Below are positions 9,267 to 18,377 of a stretch of 64,000 nucleotides of DNA, piece after piece. Under the pieces are notes generated by a model that made no database searches, was not told the origin of the DNA, and worked only from the letters and a program-made list of their open reading frames with translations. The stretch comes from Anaerolineae bacterium (GTDB taxonomy: Bacteria > Chloroflexota > Anaerolineae > Aggregatilineales > Phototrophicaceae). The position numbers and the translations under genes are program-made. The stretch is from positions 1 through 64,000 of the forward strand of contig JALHQT010000002.1 of the NCBI GenBank assembly GCA_022841825.1, given 5' to 3'. How positions within the stretch are numbered: the stretch's first letter is position 1; each line of letters starts with the position of its first letter.

Positions 9267-10238
9267 CTAACCTGCCACCCCGATCACCACCTTCCCCCGC
9301 GCGTGCCCGGTCCCGAGATAACGCAGCGCGTCCGCCGTCTCGCTCAGGGGATAGCAGCGTTCGACCACGGGTTTGACCACCCCCGCCTCGATCAGCTCGC
9401 CCAGGAACGCCAGGTCATCTGCGTTGGGCTGTGCAAACAGGGCACCGAGCGTCTTACCGCCGCGCGACATGAGCGGTCCCCGCAGCGTCGCCTCGAAGAT
9501 CTGCGCGTCACTGCCGCCGACCATCACGTAGCGACCGCTGGGGCGCAGTGCGCGGGCGTAATCGGCAATCGGGCGGTAGCCGTTGATAGCGGCGATCACA
9601 TCGTACTGCGCGCCATTTGCCGCGAAGTCGTCCCGCGTGTAATCGACGACCGCGTCCGCGCCCAGGTCGCGCGCCATCTCGAGCTTGCCCGTGCTGGTGA
9701 CGGCGGTCACATGCGCGCCGAGCGCTTTACCGATCTGGATGGCGAACGCGCCGACGCCGCCCGATGCGCCGTAGATCACCACCTTCTCACCCGCTCGCAG
9801 CTTGCCCTTGTCGCGCAGCCCTTGCAGCGCCGTTACCCCCGCCATCGGCACGGCTGCTGCTTCCTCGAACGACAGGCGCGCGGGCTTATGCGCGAGCAGT
9901 TTGGCGGGCGCGGCGACATATTCCGCGAAGCTGCCAGCACCGCTGCCGGAAAGATCGCCATAAACCGCGTCGCCGACCTTGAGGCGGGTGACGTTGCGAC
10001 CGACCGCCTCGACCACCCCGGCGACATCCACACCCAGGATGGGGTTCTTGGGCTTGAACAGCCCGAAGAAGAGGCGGGCGATGAAGGGTTCGCCGCGCAG
10101 AGCCCGGTCATCGGCGGAATTGACGGCGGCGGCATGGACTTTGACCAGCACCTGGTCGTCCTTCGGCGTCGGCTTTGCCACGTCCGTGAGGCGAAGGTTG
10201 TCGGGTGATCCGTATTGCGTGTAGATGATTGCTTTCAT
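9267..10238 (-). CDS. Zinc-independent MDR-family NAD(P)-dependent alcohol dehydrogenase / quinone oxidoreductase
   Basis: Medium-chain dehydrogenase/reductase of 323 residues. The N-terminal GroES-like domain shows PILGVDVAGVVEAVG and VGDAVYGDLSG. The Rossmann domain follows, with the nucleotide-binding motif YGASGGVGAFAIQIGKALG. The catalytic-zinc cysteine ligands of alcohol dehydrogenases are not evident, as in quinone oxidoreductases. The sequence begins MKAIIYTQYGSPDNL, typical of the family, so the ATG is secure. It probably reduces quinones or enals with NADPH; the substrate cannot be told. It is monocistronic. Confidence 0.88.
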   Translation of the reverse strand: MKAIIYTQYGSPDNLRLTDVAKPTPKDDQVLVKVHAAAVNSADDRALRGEPFIARLFFGLFKPKNPILGVDVAGVVEAVGRNVTRLKVGDAVYGDLSGSGAGSFAEYVAAPAKLLAHKPARLSFEEAAAVPMAGVTALQGLRDKGKLRAGEKVVIYGASGGVGAFAIQIGKALGAHVTAVTSTGKLEMARDLGADAVVDYTRDDFAANGAQYDVIAAINGYRPIADYARALRPSGRYVMVGGSDAQIFEATLRGPLMSRGGKTLGALFAQPNADDLAFLGELIEAGVVKPVVERCYPLSETADALRYLGTGHARGKVVIGVAG

Positions 10239-10267
10239 GTTGTGTTTCCTACTTTGATAGACGAGGC

Positions 10268-10310
10268 AGTGAACCGCGAAGGCGCGGAGGACGCGAAGAT
10301 CACAGGAACA
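10268..10310. repeat. Short interspersed repeat (AACCGCGAAGGCGCGGAGG type)
   Basis: The stretch GAACCGCGAAGGCGCGGAGG followed by ACGCGAAG resembles sequences at about 41026-41100 and, inverted, at about 38028-38092. It lies directly upstream of the oxidoreductase start. It is a small interspersed repeat with no coding content. Confidence 0.5.
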
Positions 10311-10333
10311 TCCTTGGCGTCTTCGAGGTTTTC

Positions 10334-10699
10334 TTATGCAGTCCAGTTCCAGGCGTACCAGAGGGTCACGCCGTTGAAGACCATGCTGACGACGAGCAGG
10401 AACTTGTCATATAACGACGGATAGCTGCTCAAGTCGATCAGGACGAAGACAAAGAGTACGACGGCGACGATGATGCTTGCCCATCGAGCGATCGACTGCG
10501 GCAGCACCAGCGACAGAAACGCCATCAGGATAGGAATGAGCAGGAAGATGGCAGCGAACAACCATTTCTCGCCGGAGGATGGGCTTGCTGCTTCCATGCG
10601 GGCAAAGTCGCCACTGTAGATGCGCAGCACATCGCCAACCAGATAGATGAGAATGACGGTGATCCATGAGCCGGACAGGATAAGTCGTGTATCGAGCAT
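10334..10699 (-). CDS. Small four-helix membrane protein, unknown function
   Basis: 121 residues with about four hydrophobic segments (near 5-22, 45-63, 70-88 and 100-118) and short loops. The start MLDTRLILSGSW places the first helix right after the N terminus. It resembles uncharacterised small integral membrane proteins; no catalytic motif was seen. The downstream gene is the oxidoreductase on the same strand, about 95 bases beyond its stop, so co-transcription is possible but unproven. Confidence 0.7.
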   Translation of the reverse strand: MLDTRLILSGSWITVILIYLVGDVLRIYSGDFARMEAASPSSGEKWLFAAIFLLIPILMAFLSLVLPQSIARWASIIVAVVLFVFVLIDLSSYPSLYDKFLLVVSMVFNGVTLWYAWNWTA

Positions 10700-10773
10700 G
10701 ATTCAGGATTCCTTATGTGTCGTGATGAGATGTCAGAGCGACTGGCAGAGGTTCTAATCCGCTGGTCACGTTT

Positions 10774-10902
10774 CCGCCCGCCCACCCATGAAATGGGCGG
10801 GCTGCAAAGTGGTGCCTGCTGCGCAGGCTGAGTCCCGAAAGCCTGGAGTCAGCCCCCTCAGGGGGCGGTTTCGCTGTAGCCGGGGCATTTCATGCCCTGG
10901 CA
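10774..10902. repeat. Multi-module palindromic block, inverted copy of 6373-6502
   Basis: Modules CCACCCATGAAATGGGCGGG, GCCTGCTGCGCAGGCTGAG, AGCCCCCTCAGGGGGC and GTAGCCGGGGCATTTCATG occur in this order, which is the reverse complement of the block at 6373-6502. It fills the gap between the HAAS-domain gene and the four-helix membrane protein. Confidence 0.7.
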
Positions 10903-10923
10903 GCGCGAGGCGTCCGCCGTGAC

Positions 10924-11916
10924 CTAACGGCTCATCGCCTGGACCTTCTCCCGCTCGTCTTCGCCGCGCCGCTTCCACATCCGGATCAGCTTGCTGCCGT
11001 TGCTGATCAGCATGATGGCGATGGTAATGGCGGTGAAGATGGCGGGTTGGCGGTCGAACAGCAGCGGGTCGCGCAGGTTGGGCAGGATTTCCGAAAGCCA
11101 GGTGAAGAGCGGTGTGTAGAAGATGTAGTACAGCGCGACCGCGCCAACCAGCTCCACCAGGGATTGCGCCAGCCATGTCGGGAATGTCCAGCGATTGCGC
11201 AGCAGCGCCCACAGGTTGAGGAGCACGAGGGTGATGGAGACGATGGTCATGACGATCAACCAGACGCTCGATACCGGGGTCACCGTGCCCGGATCGCTCA
11301 GGTTGAAGCGCAGCGTCAGCCCGCCGACCGTCAGGAAGTAGATCAGCGCCAGGGTTAAGAACGCGCCGATGGCGATGCCAAACGACGATTCCGCCCGGTT
11401 TACTGCGGCGGGGTCATCAACCGGAGGCAGTTCCAGCGGATTGAATGCCGCCGCCTGCTTCTTCGCTTCGACTTCGCCGCCGCTCCGCTCGAAGATGGCG
11501 AAGAACAGCACGACCGACGCCGCGAAGAAGAACGCCGCCTGCGCCGCGATGAAGATCGACTCGATCAGCAGTCCAATCCAGTTCCCCGTTTCGCCCGCGA
11601 TGAGCGAGCCGACGATATTCATCAGCACGATGAAGCCAGGGACAATCGGCATCCCAACGCGCAGCACCATCATCATGACCGGGTAGAGCGTGGGTCCGAC
11701 CAGGTACTGCTGTCTGCCGTACGATGCCGCCATCTGGACGGGATCGCCCAACTGCCGGAGGACGGACGCCACCTCCGCCTGGGAAGGCGACGCACCGTAA
11801 GCATCTTCGATCTGGTCTTCGATTTGCGAGCGGAGTTCCAGTTCGACTTCCCTGCGCTCTTTTTCGGGCAGGTAACGCCCGACCTGGTGGACGTAACGGA
11901 TGATCATTTCAGACAT
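10924..11916 (-). CDS. HAAS-domain membrane protein
   Basis: 330 residues. The N-terminal HAAS domain (about 1-75: YVHQVGRYLPEKERREVELE, then QLGDPVQMAASY) is the usual signature of proteins encoded next to PadR regulators. About six or seven membrane helices follow from roughly residue 80 onward. The start overlaps the end of the padR gene by eight bases, so the two are translationally coupled. HAAS proteins are thought to transmit a signal to the membrane; the exact activity is unknown. Confidence 0.85.
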   Translation of the reverse strand: MSEMIIRYVHQVGRYLPEKERREVELELRSQIEDQIEDAYGASPSQAEVASVLRQLGDPVQMAASYGRQQYLVGPTLYPVMMMVLRVGMPIVPGFIVLMNIVGSLIAGETGNWIGLLIESIFIAAQAAFFFAASVVLFFAIFERSGGEVEAKKQAAAFNPLELPPVDDPAAVNRAESSFGIAIGAFLTLALIYFLTVGGLTLRFNLSDPGTVTPVSSVWLIVMTIVSITLVLLNLWALLRNRWTFPTWLAQSLVELVGAVALYYIFYTPLFTWLSEILPNLRDPLLFDRQPAIFTAITIAIMLISNGSKLIRMWKRRGEDEREKVQAMSR

Positions 11917-12256
11917 GGTTCTCTCCCTTCAGGATGCGCGCCATTACGGCGACCATTTCAACCCATTCCGCCGTCAGTGCCGCCAGGACTTCCTGCCCCT
12001 GTGGGCTGATGCGGTAGTACTTGCGTGGGCGGGACTCCGTCGTGTCCCACTCGCTCGCCAGCAGCCCCTGCTTTTCCAGCCGCCGCAGCAGGGGGTAGAG
12101 CGTGCCTTCTTCGATGTCCAACCCCTGCTCGCTCAATCGCTGAATCAGGCTGTAGCCGTAAGCTGCGCTGCCCATCTGGCTGAGAACGGCGAGGACGACG
12201 ATGCCGCGTCGCAGCTCCAGGCGCAGTGGATCGATGTGTTCATGAAGCTCGGTCAT
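11909..12256 (-). CDS. PadR-family transcriptional regulator
   Basis: 115-residue winged-helix repressor of the short PadR type. The pattern GYSLIQRLSEQGLDIEEGTL, then YPLLRRLEKQGLLASEW and KYYRISPQGQEVL is diagnostic for the PadR DNA-binding domain, with a C-terminal dimerisation helix. It is the first gene of an operon with the HAAS protein. Two perfect inverted repeats immediately upstream are good candidates for its own operators, which suggests autoregulation. Confidence 0.92.
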   Translation of the reverse strand: MTELHEHIDPLRLELRRGIVVLAVLSQMGSAAYGYSLIQRLSEQGLDIEEGTLYPLLRRLEKQGLLASEWDTTESRPRKYYRISPQGQEVLAALTAEWVEMVAVMARILKGENHV

Positions 12257-12273
12257 GGGCTGTGCATCCTATA

Positions 12274-12336
12274 ATACAGTGCACGATACGATACTGTGTG
12301 TCACACAGCATAAATATACTGTACGACGCACAGTAT
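12274..12336 (-). promoter_or_regulatory. Candidate PadR operators
   Basis: Two perfect dyads lie 38-80 bases upstream of the padR start. One is CTGTGTG-T-CACACAG at 12294-12308. The other is ATACTGT-N7-ACAGTAT at 12316-12336. A further ATACAGT half site is at 12274-12280. PadR-family operators are typically dyads of a similar length with TGT...ACA halves, so autorepression is likely. The promoter elements themselves were not assigned. Confidence 0.6.
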
Positions 12337-12444
12337 TGTCAAGCGTGACGATCAATGAATCGTCGGATGCGATATGTGCCCACCTCGCCGGAGAGCACGC
12401 GACAAAACGAAGTGTTCAGACAAACACACGGGCGAGATCACGTC

Positions 12445-12517
12445 AGCGGCGGGTTAGAGCCACCTTCAGGTGGCTTCCCGCCGCAACATCGTAGCCAGGG
12501 GTTTTCAACCCCTGGTG
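12445..12517. repeat. Two-hairpin intergenic repeat, inverted copy of 39187-39258
   Basis: Contains AGCCACCTTCAGGTGGCT inside a GCGGCGGG...CCCGCCGC frame, then CCAGGGGTTTTCAACCCCTGG. The reverse complement of this unit is found almost unchanged at 39187-39258. It is noncoding. Confidence 0.7.
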
Positions 12518-12535
12518 GAGCGAGGAATCCGTCGG

Positions 12536-13906
12536 CTACTTCAATATGTAATACGTGCCTTTTTTCGAGCCGACCTTGAGGAGGATGCCGCGCTCGACCA
12601 TATCGACCAGGTCGAGGCGCAGCGTCTCAGCGGAGACGCCCTGGCAGAGTGTGCGGTATTCGCGGTTGGTGATCGAGCCATTTTCGCGGATGTATTGCAG
12701 CGCGCGCGCCTGGCGGTGATTGGTGTTGCGCACCCAGTCCGGCGCGCTGGGCGTCTCGCGGGCATTGCGCAGGGTAACGGCGAAGCTGTACGGGCGCGCG
12801 TCAAAGTCCGGCGGCTGATGCCCCGCCTCGCTCATTGACTCCATCATGCGGTCGATGCCCAGACCGAGTTCTTCGATATAACCCCACTGGAACAAGCCGT
12901 TGACGAGGCGCGGGTTGCGGCTGAAGTGCTCATCGACGATGTTTTCGATGGTGATGAAGCCAGGCAGACCGCCGGGCGAGATGACTTCCAGGCGGTCGCT
13001 GTACATGCGGATTTCGATGCGCCGCCCTTTGATACGGTAGTCGCGGTGGCAGACGGCATTGACGATTGCCTCGCGGACGGCGAACTGCGGATACTCGTGG
13101 GTTTCCTCGCGCTCCAGTCCTTTGACGACGGCGCTGACCGCCATCTCGCTCCAGACCATGTTCCACCCCGCCTCGATCACGCGCGGCAGCGCGCCAGTGA
13201 TCTCCTCGCGGCGGGTGTAGCCCGCCAGGTTGTTTTCGCCGCGCGGCATCTTGCCGACGAACTTGACGAAGACAATGCCCGCCTGTGGCAGCCAGTGCTG
13301 CGGGTATTCCGCGAACAGCAGCACGCCGCTGACGGTCGCACGCCCGGCGTTGTCAATCGCGCCGATCTCGCGCAGCAGGTCGTCCATCTTGCCGTTGTAG
13401 GGGCGCTTGGTGCGTTCAGCGCGCTTGGCGAGGTACTCCTCGAGGATCTTCTTGCTGAAATCTTCCTTGGTCGCACCCGGCACCGGCTGCGATTCGTAGT
13501 CGCCTGTCGCTTTGGCGCTCGCCAGCTTGAGGATCTCCTGCCCGCCGAGCGGGCGATTCTGCGCTGCATCGCGCAGCAGGACGCGCCCATCGGTCAGCGC
13601 GTGAAGCTCGATGCTGCGTGGTACGCGCAGCGCGTAGACCATGCCCTCTGGCATCTCGACCGCTTCCCACGATCCGGTTGTGACGGCGGGACTGCACTGC
13701 GATTCCGCTTCCTTGAGCAGTTTGGGCAGCCCTTCGCGCTCGACCGCCCCCGCGTAGCTTCCATCCGCCTTCAAGCCGACGACGATCATGCCGCCGTCGC
13801 TGTTGGCGAACGAGATCAGCAGTTCGGCAATCGGGGTCGCGGACGGTTTTTCGAGGAAGGCGAGGCGCGCACCCTGCCCGGATTTAAGAAAATCGGGATT
13901 CAGCAT
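12536..13906 (-). CDS. Schlafen/AlbA_2 domain ATP-binding transcriptional regulator
   Basis: 456 residues. The N-terminal AlbA_2 (Schlafen-like) domain shows FLEKPSATPIAELLISFANS, then DGGMIVVGLKADGSY. A central/C-terminal ATP-binding region follows (AIVNAVCHRDYRIKGRRIEI, then NPRLVNGLFQWGYIEELGLG). The C terminus is a winged-helix-like segment (ITNREYRTLCQGVSAETLRL). Proteins of this build are usually called RecG-like helicase-related or divergent AAA-4 regulators, and some sit in defence or stress loci. The ATG giving MLNPDFLKSGQGARL was preferred over an upstream in-frame start because the domain begins there. Confidence 0.85.
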   Translation of the reverse strand: MLNPDFLKSGQGARLAFLEKPSATPIAELLISFANSDGGMIVVGLKADGSYAGAVEREGLPKLLKEAESQCSPAVTTGSWEAVEMPEGMVYALRVPRSIELHALTDGRVLLRDAAQNRPLGGQEILKLASAKATGDYESQPVPGATKEDFSKKILEEYLAKRAERTKRPYNGKMDDLLREIGAIDNAGRATVSGVLLFAEYPQHWLPQAGIVFVKFVGKMPRGENNLAGYTRREEITGALPRVIEAGWNMVWSEMAVSAVVKGLEREETHEYPQFAVREAIVNAVCHRDYRIKGRRIEIRMYSDRLEVISPGGLPGFITIENIVDEHFSRNPRLVNGLFQWGYIEELGLGIDRMMESMSEAGHQPPDFDARPYSFAVTLRNARETPSAPDWVRNTNHRQARALQYIRENGSITNREYRTLCQGVSAETLRLDLVDMVERGILLKVGSKKGTYYILK

Positions 13907-14065
13907 AGTCCATCCGCACTTTTGATCGAGAAGATATATCCCAAGTATATCGCAAGCCATGCCATGGGCGACAACGATTGCCTTTGGCAGGGCGCGCGCC
14001 GCAACCCTGATGGCGCTGCGACGTATACGCTGTATAGGGATCAGTGGTCTCCTGGGGAGGTCAAT

Positions 14066-14500
14066 ATGTGCATGTTCTTTTTCCTACCTCCAGCACTCTC
14101 CGATGATAACGCCACGCAAGCGAACGGCAGAAGGTTGACCAAATGGGGCGTGGCAATGGTGTTCGCCCTGCTGCTTGCCGCAGGGCTGCTGGTCTTCCTG
14201 CTGCGGTCACCGGTATCGGCGACACTCCCGGTCATTCTGACGATTGTCACAGCGGTGATGGTCGGCGTGATTGCAGTCGTCTTCGTCAGAGCGACCGAGA
14301 CAGGCAAACATAAGCGCGATCTCGCCGCAGGCGACATGTACTCGCTGATCGACCGGATGCTGCCGGAGCTGGACGAGAACGAGCGCCTGTATTTGCAGCG
14401 GCGGCTCGACGAGATGGGGGCGGGCAGGCAGAAAGAATCGCCCGAAGCATTGAGCGAGCTGCTCGACGAGCGCATCCGCGAGCGGCGGGAACGCGCCTAG
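14066..14500 (+). CDS. Small two-helix membrane protein with charged tail
   Basis: 144 residues. GGGGAGG lies six bases before the ATG and fixes the start. Two hydrophobic segments (about 27-46 and 51-70) precede a charged, probably helical cytoplasmic tail ending in LSELLDERIRERRERA. It resembles SHOCT-like or other small bacterial two-TM proteins, but no family could be named. It is divergent from the AlbA_2 regulator, with about 160 bases between the two starts. Confidence 0.7.
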   Translation: MCMFFFLPPALSDDNATQANGRRLTKWGVAMVFALLLAAGLLVFLLRSPVSATLPVILTIVTAVMVGVIAVVFVRATETGKHKRDLAAGDMYSLIDRMLPELDENERLYLQRRLDEMGAGRQKESPEALSELLDERIRERRERA

Positions 14501-14512
14501 AGCGAAACGCCT

Positions 14513-15631
<1,119 letters not shown>

Positions 15632-15726
15632 GAGTCATGACCTTTAGTGATAGAGACGTTGTGCGCGTTCCAAATGCAGAATACGACCATCTGCCAGGGC
15701 TTTTTCACAGTCGTTGAGCGTGTCAG

Positions 15727-15838
15727 CCCTCATCCCCCAGCCCCTTCTCCCGAACGCGGAGTACCGCTGGGAGAAGGGGAGCAAAGTCCCTCTCCCAGGC
15801 GTACTCGCCGTTCGGGAGAGGGATTTAGGGTGAGGGCG
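15727..15838. repeat. CTCATCCCCCAGCCCC / GGGAGAGGGATTTAGGGTGAGGG repeat
   Basis: Imperfect inverted repeat of about 110 bases: CCCTCATCCCCCAGCCCCTT at one end and GGGATTTAGGGTGAGGG at the other, with inner GAACGCGGAGTACCGCTGGG-type arms. It closely matches 30245-30402. It lies upstream of the epimerase gene; the rest of the gap holds nothing recognised. Confidence 0.7.
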
Positions 15839-15955
15839 AGCTGTGATGTGTTGACGTTGCAAAAGCCCTCGACCGTCCGCTTTAGAGACTTTAGCGTTGG
15901 AGGCACCTTTCTGCTATCATGTGCCGCAGAATTCGACACACATCAGGCAGGGCGA

Positions 15956-16942
15956 ATGCACGCACTCATCACTGGCGGCGCAGGATTCATCGGCAGCCAT
16001 CTCGCGGAAGCGTTGATCGCACAGGGGATGCGCGTCACGGTCATCGACAATCTCTCGACTGGGCGCTTGCAGAACATCGCCGCCCTTCAGGATCACCCCA
16101 GCTTTCGCTATGCCATCGAAGACATCCGCAATATCGGCGTGATGGATCGTCTCGTCAGCGAATGCGATATGATCTACCATCTGGCGGCAGCCGTCGGCGT
16201 CCAGCGCATCATCAGCAGCCCCATCGAGACGATTGAGACGAACATCGGCGGCACGGAGATCGTGCTGCAAACCGCGCGTCGTTACCGCAAGAAGGTGCTG
16301 ATCGCCTCGACCAGCGAGGTGTATGGCAAAGGGGTGCGTATCCCCTTCACCGAAGACGATGATGTGCTGCTCGGTCCGACAATTCGCAATCGCTGGAGCT
16401 ACGCCGCCTCGAAGATGGTTGATGAGTTCCTGGCGCTCGCCTATCACAAAGAGGTGGGGCTGCCGGTCGTCATCTTCCGGCTCTTCAACACCGTCGGTCC
16501 GCGGCAGAGTGGGCAGTACGGCATGGTCGTGCCGCGCTTCGCCCGCTGGGCGGTGACGGGCGAGCCGATTCAGGTGTATGGCGATGGCGAGCAGCAGCGC
16601 TGCTTCTGCAATGTCCAGGATGTCGTGCGCGCCATCGTCGCGCTGGGCGGAACGCCTGAGGCGATTGGCGAGGTCTTCAACATCGGCAGCGCCGAAGAGA
16701 TCACGATTGGCGGGCTGGCGGAGCGCGTCAGACAGCGCGCGGGCAGCCCTTCCGAGATCCGCTATCTGACGTACGAAGAGGCATACGAATCGGGTTTCGA
16801 GGACTTCCGCCGCCGCGTGCCCAGCATCGAAAAGATTCGCGCGGCGGTCGGATGGGAACCGACGTTCACGCTTGACCAGACGATTGACCAGATCATCGCA
16901 TATCAACGGGAGCAGATGGATCATGCCAGAAATCACGCGTAA
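15956..16942 (+). CDS. NAD-dependent sugar-nucleotide epimerase/dehydratase (extended SDR)
   Basis: 328 residues. The Rossmann motif GGAGFIGSHLAEAL is at the N terminus, the active-site YAASK in the middle, and VYGDGEQQRCFCNVQDV marks the sugar-nucleotide site. The catalytic serine is within the ASTSEVYGKG segment. It is related to UDP-glucose 4-epimerases and dTDP-glucose 4,6-dehydratases; the substrate is unknown. The ATG directly before HALITGGAGFIG was chosen; longer upstream reading is repeat sequence. It overlaps the next gene by 20 bases. Confidence 0.9.
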   Translation: MHALITGGAGFIGSHLAEALIAQGMRVTVIDNLSTGRLQNIAALQDHPSFRYAIEDIRNIGVMDRLVSECDMIYHLAAAVGVQRIISSPIETIETNIGGTEIVLQTARRYRKKVLIASTSEVYGKGVRIPFTEDDDVLLGPTIRNRWSYAASKMVDEFLALAYHKEVGLPVVIFRLFNTVGPRQSGQYGMVVPRFARWAVTGEPIQVYGDGEQQRCFCNVQDVVRAIVALGGTPEAIGEVFNIGSAEEITIGGLAERVRQRAGSPSEIRYLTYEEAYESGFEDFRRRVPSIEKIRAAVGWEPTFTLDQTIDQIIAYQREQMDHARNHA

Positions 16943-17372
16943 AGAATTGGCGTTGGCTTTGGTTTCGGCGGGCAGCAACCCACGCATGGCGGGGTTAGAC
17001 CTGACCTCGCTGGATATGACGCGCCTGGACCTGACGGGCGCGAACCTGCGCGGCGCACGGATGCAAGGCTCCACCCTGCGCGAGGCAATCCTGCGCCTGG
17101 CAAACATCACCTACGTCGATCTGACGGTCGCCAAGGCGATTGGCTGCGATTTCGACAGCGCCAACCTGACCGGCACGAACCTGACCGGCGTTGACCTGAC
17201 CAGCGCACGCCTGACGAATGCCAACCTGACTGGCGCGACCCTGAACGACGCCAACCTGACGAACGCCAACCTGAAGGGCGCGAACGTCACCAATGTGCGC
17301 TTCAACGAAAAGACGACCTGGCCCGATGGCAAGAAGGGCAGCCAGGGCGACCCGACGAGTTACACGCGATAA
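16923..17372 (+). CDS. Pentapeptide-repeat protein
   Basis: 149 residues made largely of A(D/N)LxG-type pentapeptides from about residue 20 to 125 (LTGANLRGARMQGSTL, then NLTGTNLTGVDLTSARLTNA). They would fold into a right-handed quadrilateral beta-helix. A short helical N terminus (MPEITRKELALALVSAG) and a hydrophilic tail flank the repeats. Functions of such proteins vary, including gyrase protection or scaffolding, and none is evident here. The start lies within the end of the epimerase gene, so the genes are probably coupled. Confidence 0.88.
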   Translation: MPEITRKELALALVSAGSNPRMAGLDLTSLDMTRLDLTGANLRGARMQGSTLREAILRLANITYVDLTVAKAIGCDFDSANLTGTNLTGVDLTSARLTNANLTGATLNDANLTNANLKGANVTNVRFNEKTTWPDGKKGSQGDPTSYTR

Positions 17373-17377
17373 TACCT

Positions 17378-17441
17378 CACCCCCTAGCCCCCTCTCCGTA
17401 GACGGAGAGGGGGAGACGAGCGAAGCGAGTGGGGGTGAGGT
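17378..17441 (+). repeat. CTCACCCC...GGGGTGAGG palindromic element supplying a Shine-Dalgarno
   Basis: CTCACCCCCTAGCCCCCTCT is mirrored by GGGGGAGACGAGCG and GGGGGTGAGG. Its right end, GGTGAGG, lies just before the ATG of the RDD-family gene and is the only visible ribosome-binding site. The element sits between two genes of the same orientation. Confidence 0.65.
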
Positions 17442-17442
17442 C

Positions 17443-18252
17443 ATGAACACGAAAGCAAACGACCCGATGGAAGACGCCTACAGCCACATCCGCACCCTGA
17501 TCGCCGATGGCGAAGAGACGCAGGCGCGCGACCTGCTGCGCGCCGAACTGCGCAGGAACCCGACGGGGGAGGCGTACTTCCTGGCGTCCCAGGTTGCCTA
17601 CAACGAGGAACAGCGCAGGCTGTTCCTGGAGAGCGCGCTGGAAATCGAACCGGCGCACCCCGCTGCATCCGCCGCGCTGACACAGATCGACGCGCCGAAG
17701 GTGGTGCCGCCGCCCACGCCGACCGTCGGGACGCCGTTCGATCCATTTGCCTTCGCCCAGCGCAAAGTGAAGGAGAACTTCACAGCCGCGACACCTTCGG
17801 ACGTGGGGGCGCTGGCGGACCCTTCGTCGCGCGTCGTCGCCTACATCATCGACTGGATCATCCTGCTGATCGCCATCAGCATCATCGATGTGATCGCGTC
17901 GGTTCTCCTCAGTCTGATCAACCTCGACAATACCAGCACGGGCAATACCTTCCTGGTGCTGCTCAACGTCGCCGTTCAGGCGTACTATTACATCTACTTC
18001 CTCGTGGGTAAAAACGGGCAGACGCCTGGCAAGACGCTGACGAACATCCGCATCGTCCGCAAGGATGGGCAGCCGCTGACCGCCAGCGACGCCATCCTGC
18101 GCAACATCATCGGTTACTTCCTGTGTGGGCTGACGCTGCTGATTGGCTTCTTCTGGATCATGGTCGATAAAGACCGCCAGGGGCTGCACGACAAGATCGC
18201 CAGCACGCTGGTGGTGAAGGCGGAACGCAAGCAGGGCGACCGGTTGTTCTAG
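17443..18252 (+). CDS. RDD-family membrane protein
   Basis: 269 residues. The hydrophilic N-terminal half (about 1-130) contains a TPR-like helical pair (AYSHIRTLIADGEETQARDL, EAYFLASQVAYNEEQ) and a Pro/Thr linker (PPPTPTVGTPFDPF). An RDD domain follows: PSSRVVAYIIDWIILLIAIS carries the R and D residues, and NGQTPGKTLTNIRIVRKDG is the classic RDD segment. About three or four membrane helices are visible. RDD proteins are implicated in cation transport, but the function here is unknown. It probably shares an operon with the pentapeptide-repeat gene. Confidence 0.85.
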   Translation: MNTKANDPMEDAYSHIRTLIADGEETQARDLLRAELRRNPTGEAYFLASQVAYNEEQRRLFLESALEIEPAHPAASAALTQIDAPKVVPPPTPTVGTPFDPFAFAQRKVKENFTAATPSDVGALADPSSRVVAYIIDWIILLIAISIIDVIASVLLSLINLDNTSTGNTFLVLLNVAVQAYYYIYFLVGKNGQTPGKTLTNIRIVRKDGQPLTASDAILRNIIGYFLCGLTLLIGFFWIMVDKDRQGLHDKIASTLVVKAERKQGDRLF

Positions 18253-18377
18253 AGGCAGGTTGTCGTATCTTCTCGGCGGGCGAGGCAGTGCGAAGCCCCC
18301 CTGGGGGACGCCTGGTCCCTACGGAAAAACCCAACGTGCCTATAGGGACGAGGCATGCGACCGAATCGCGCCGGATG

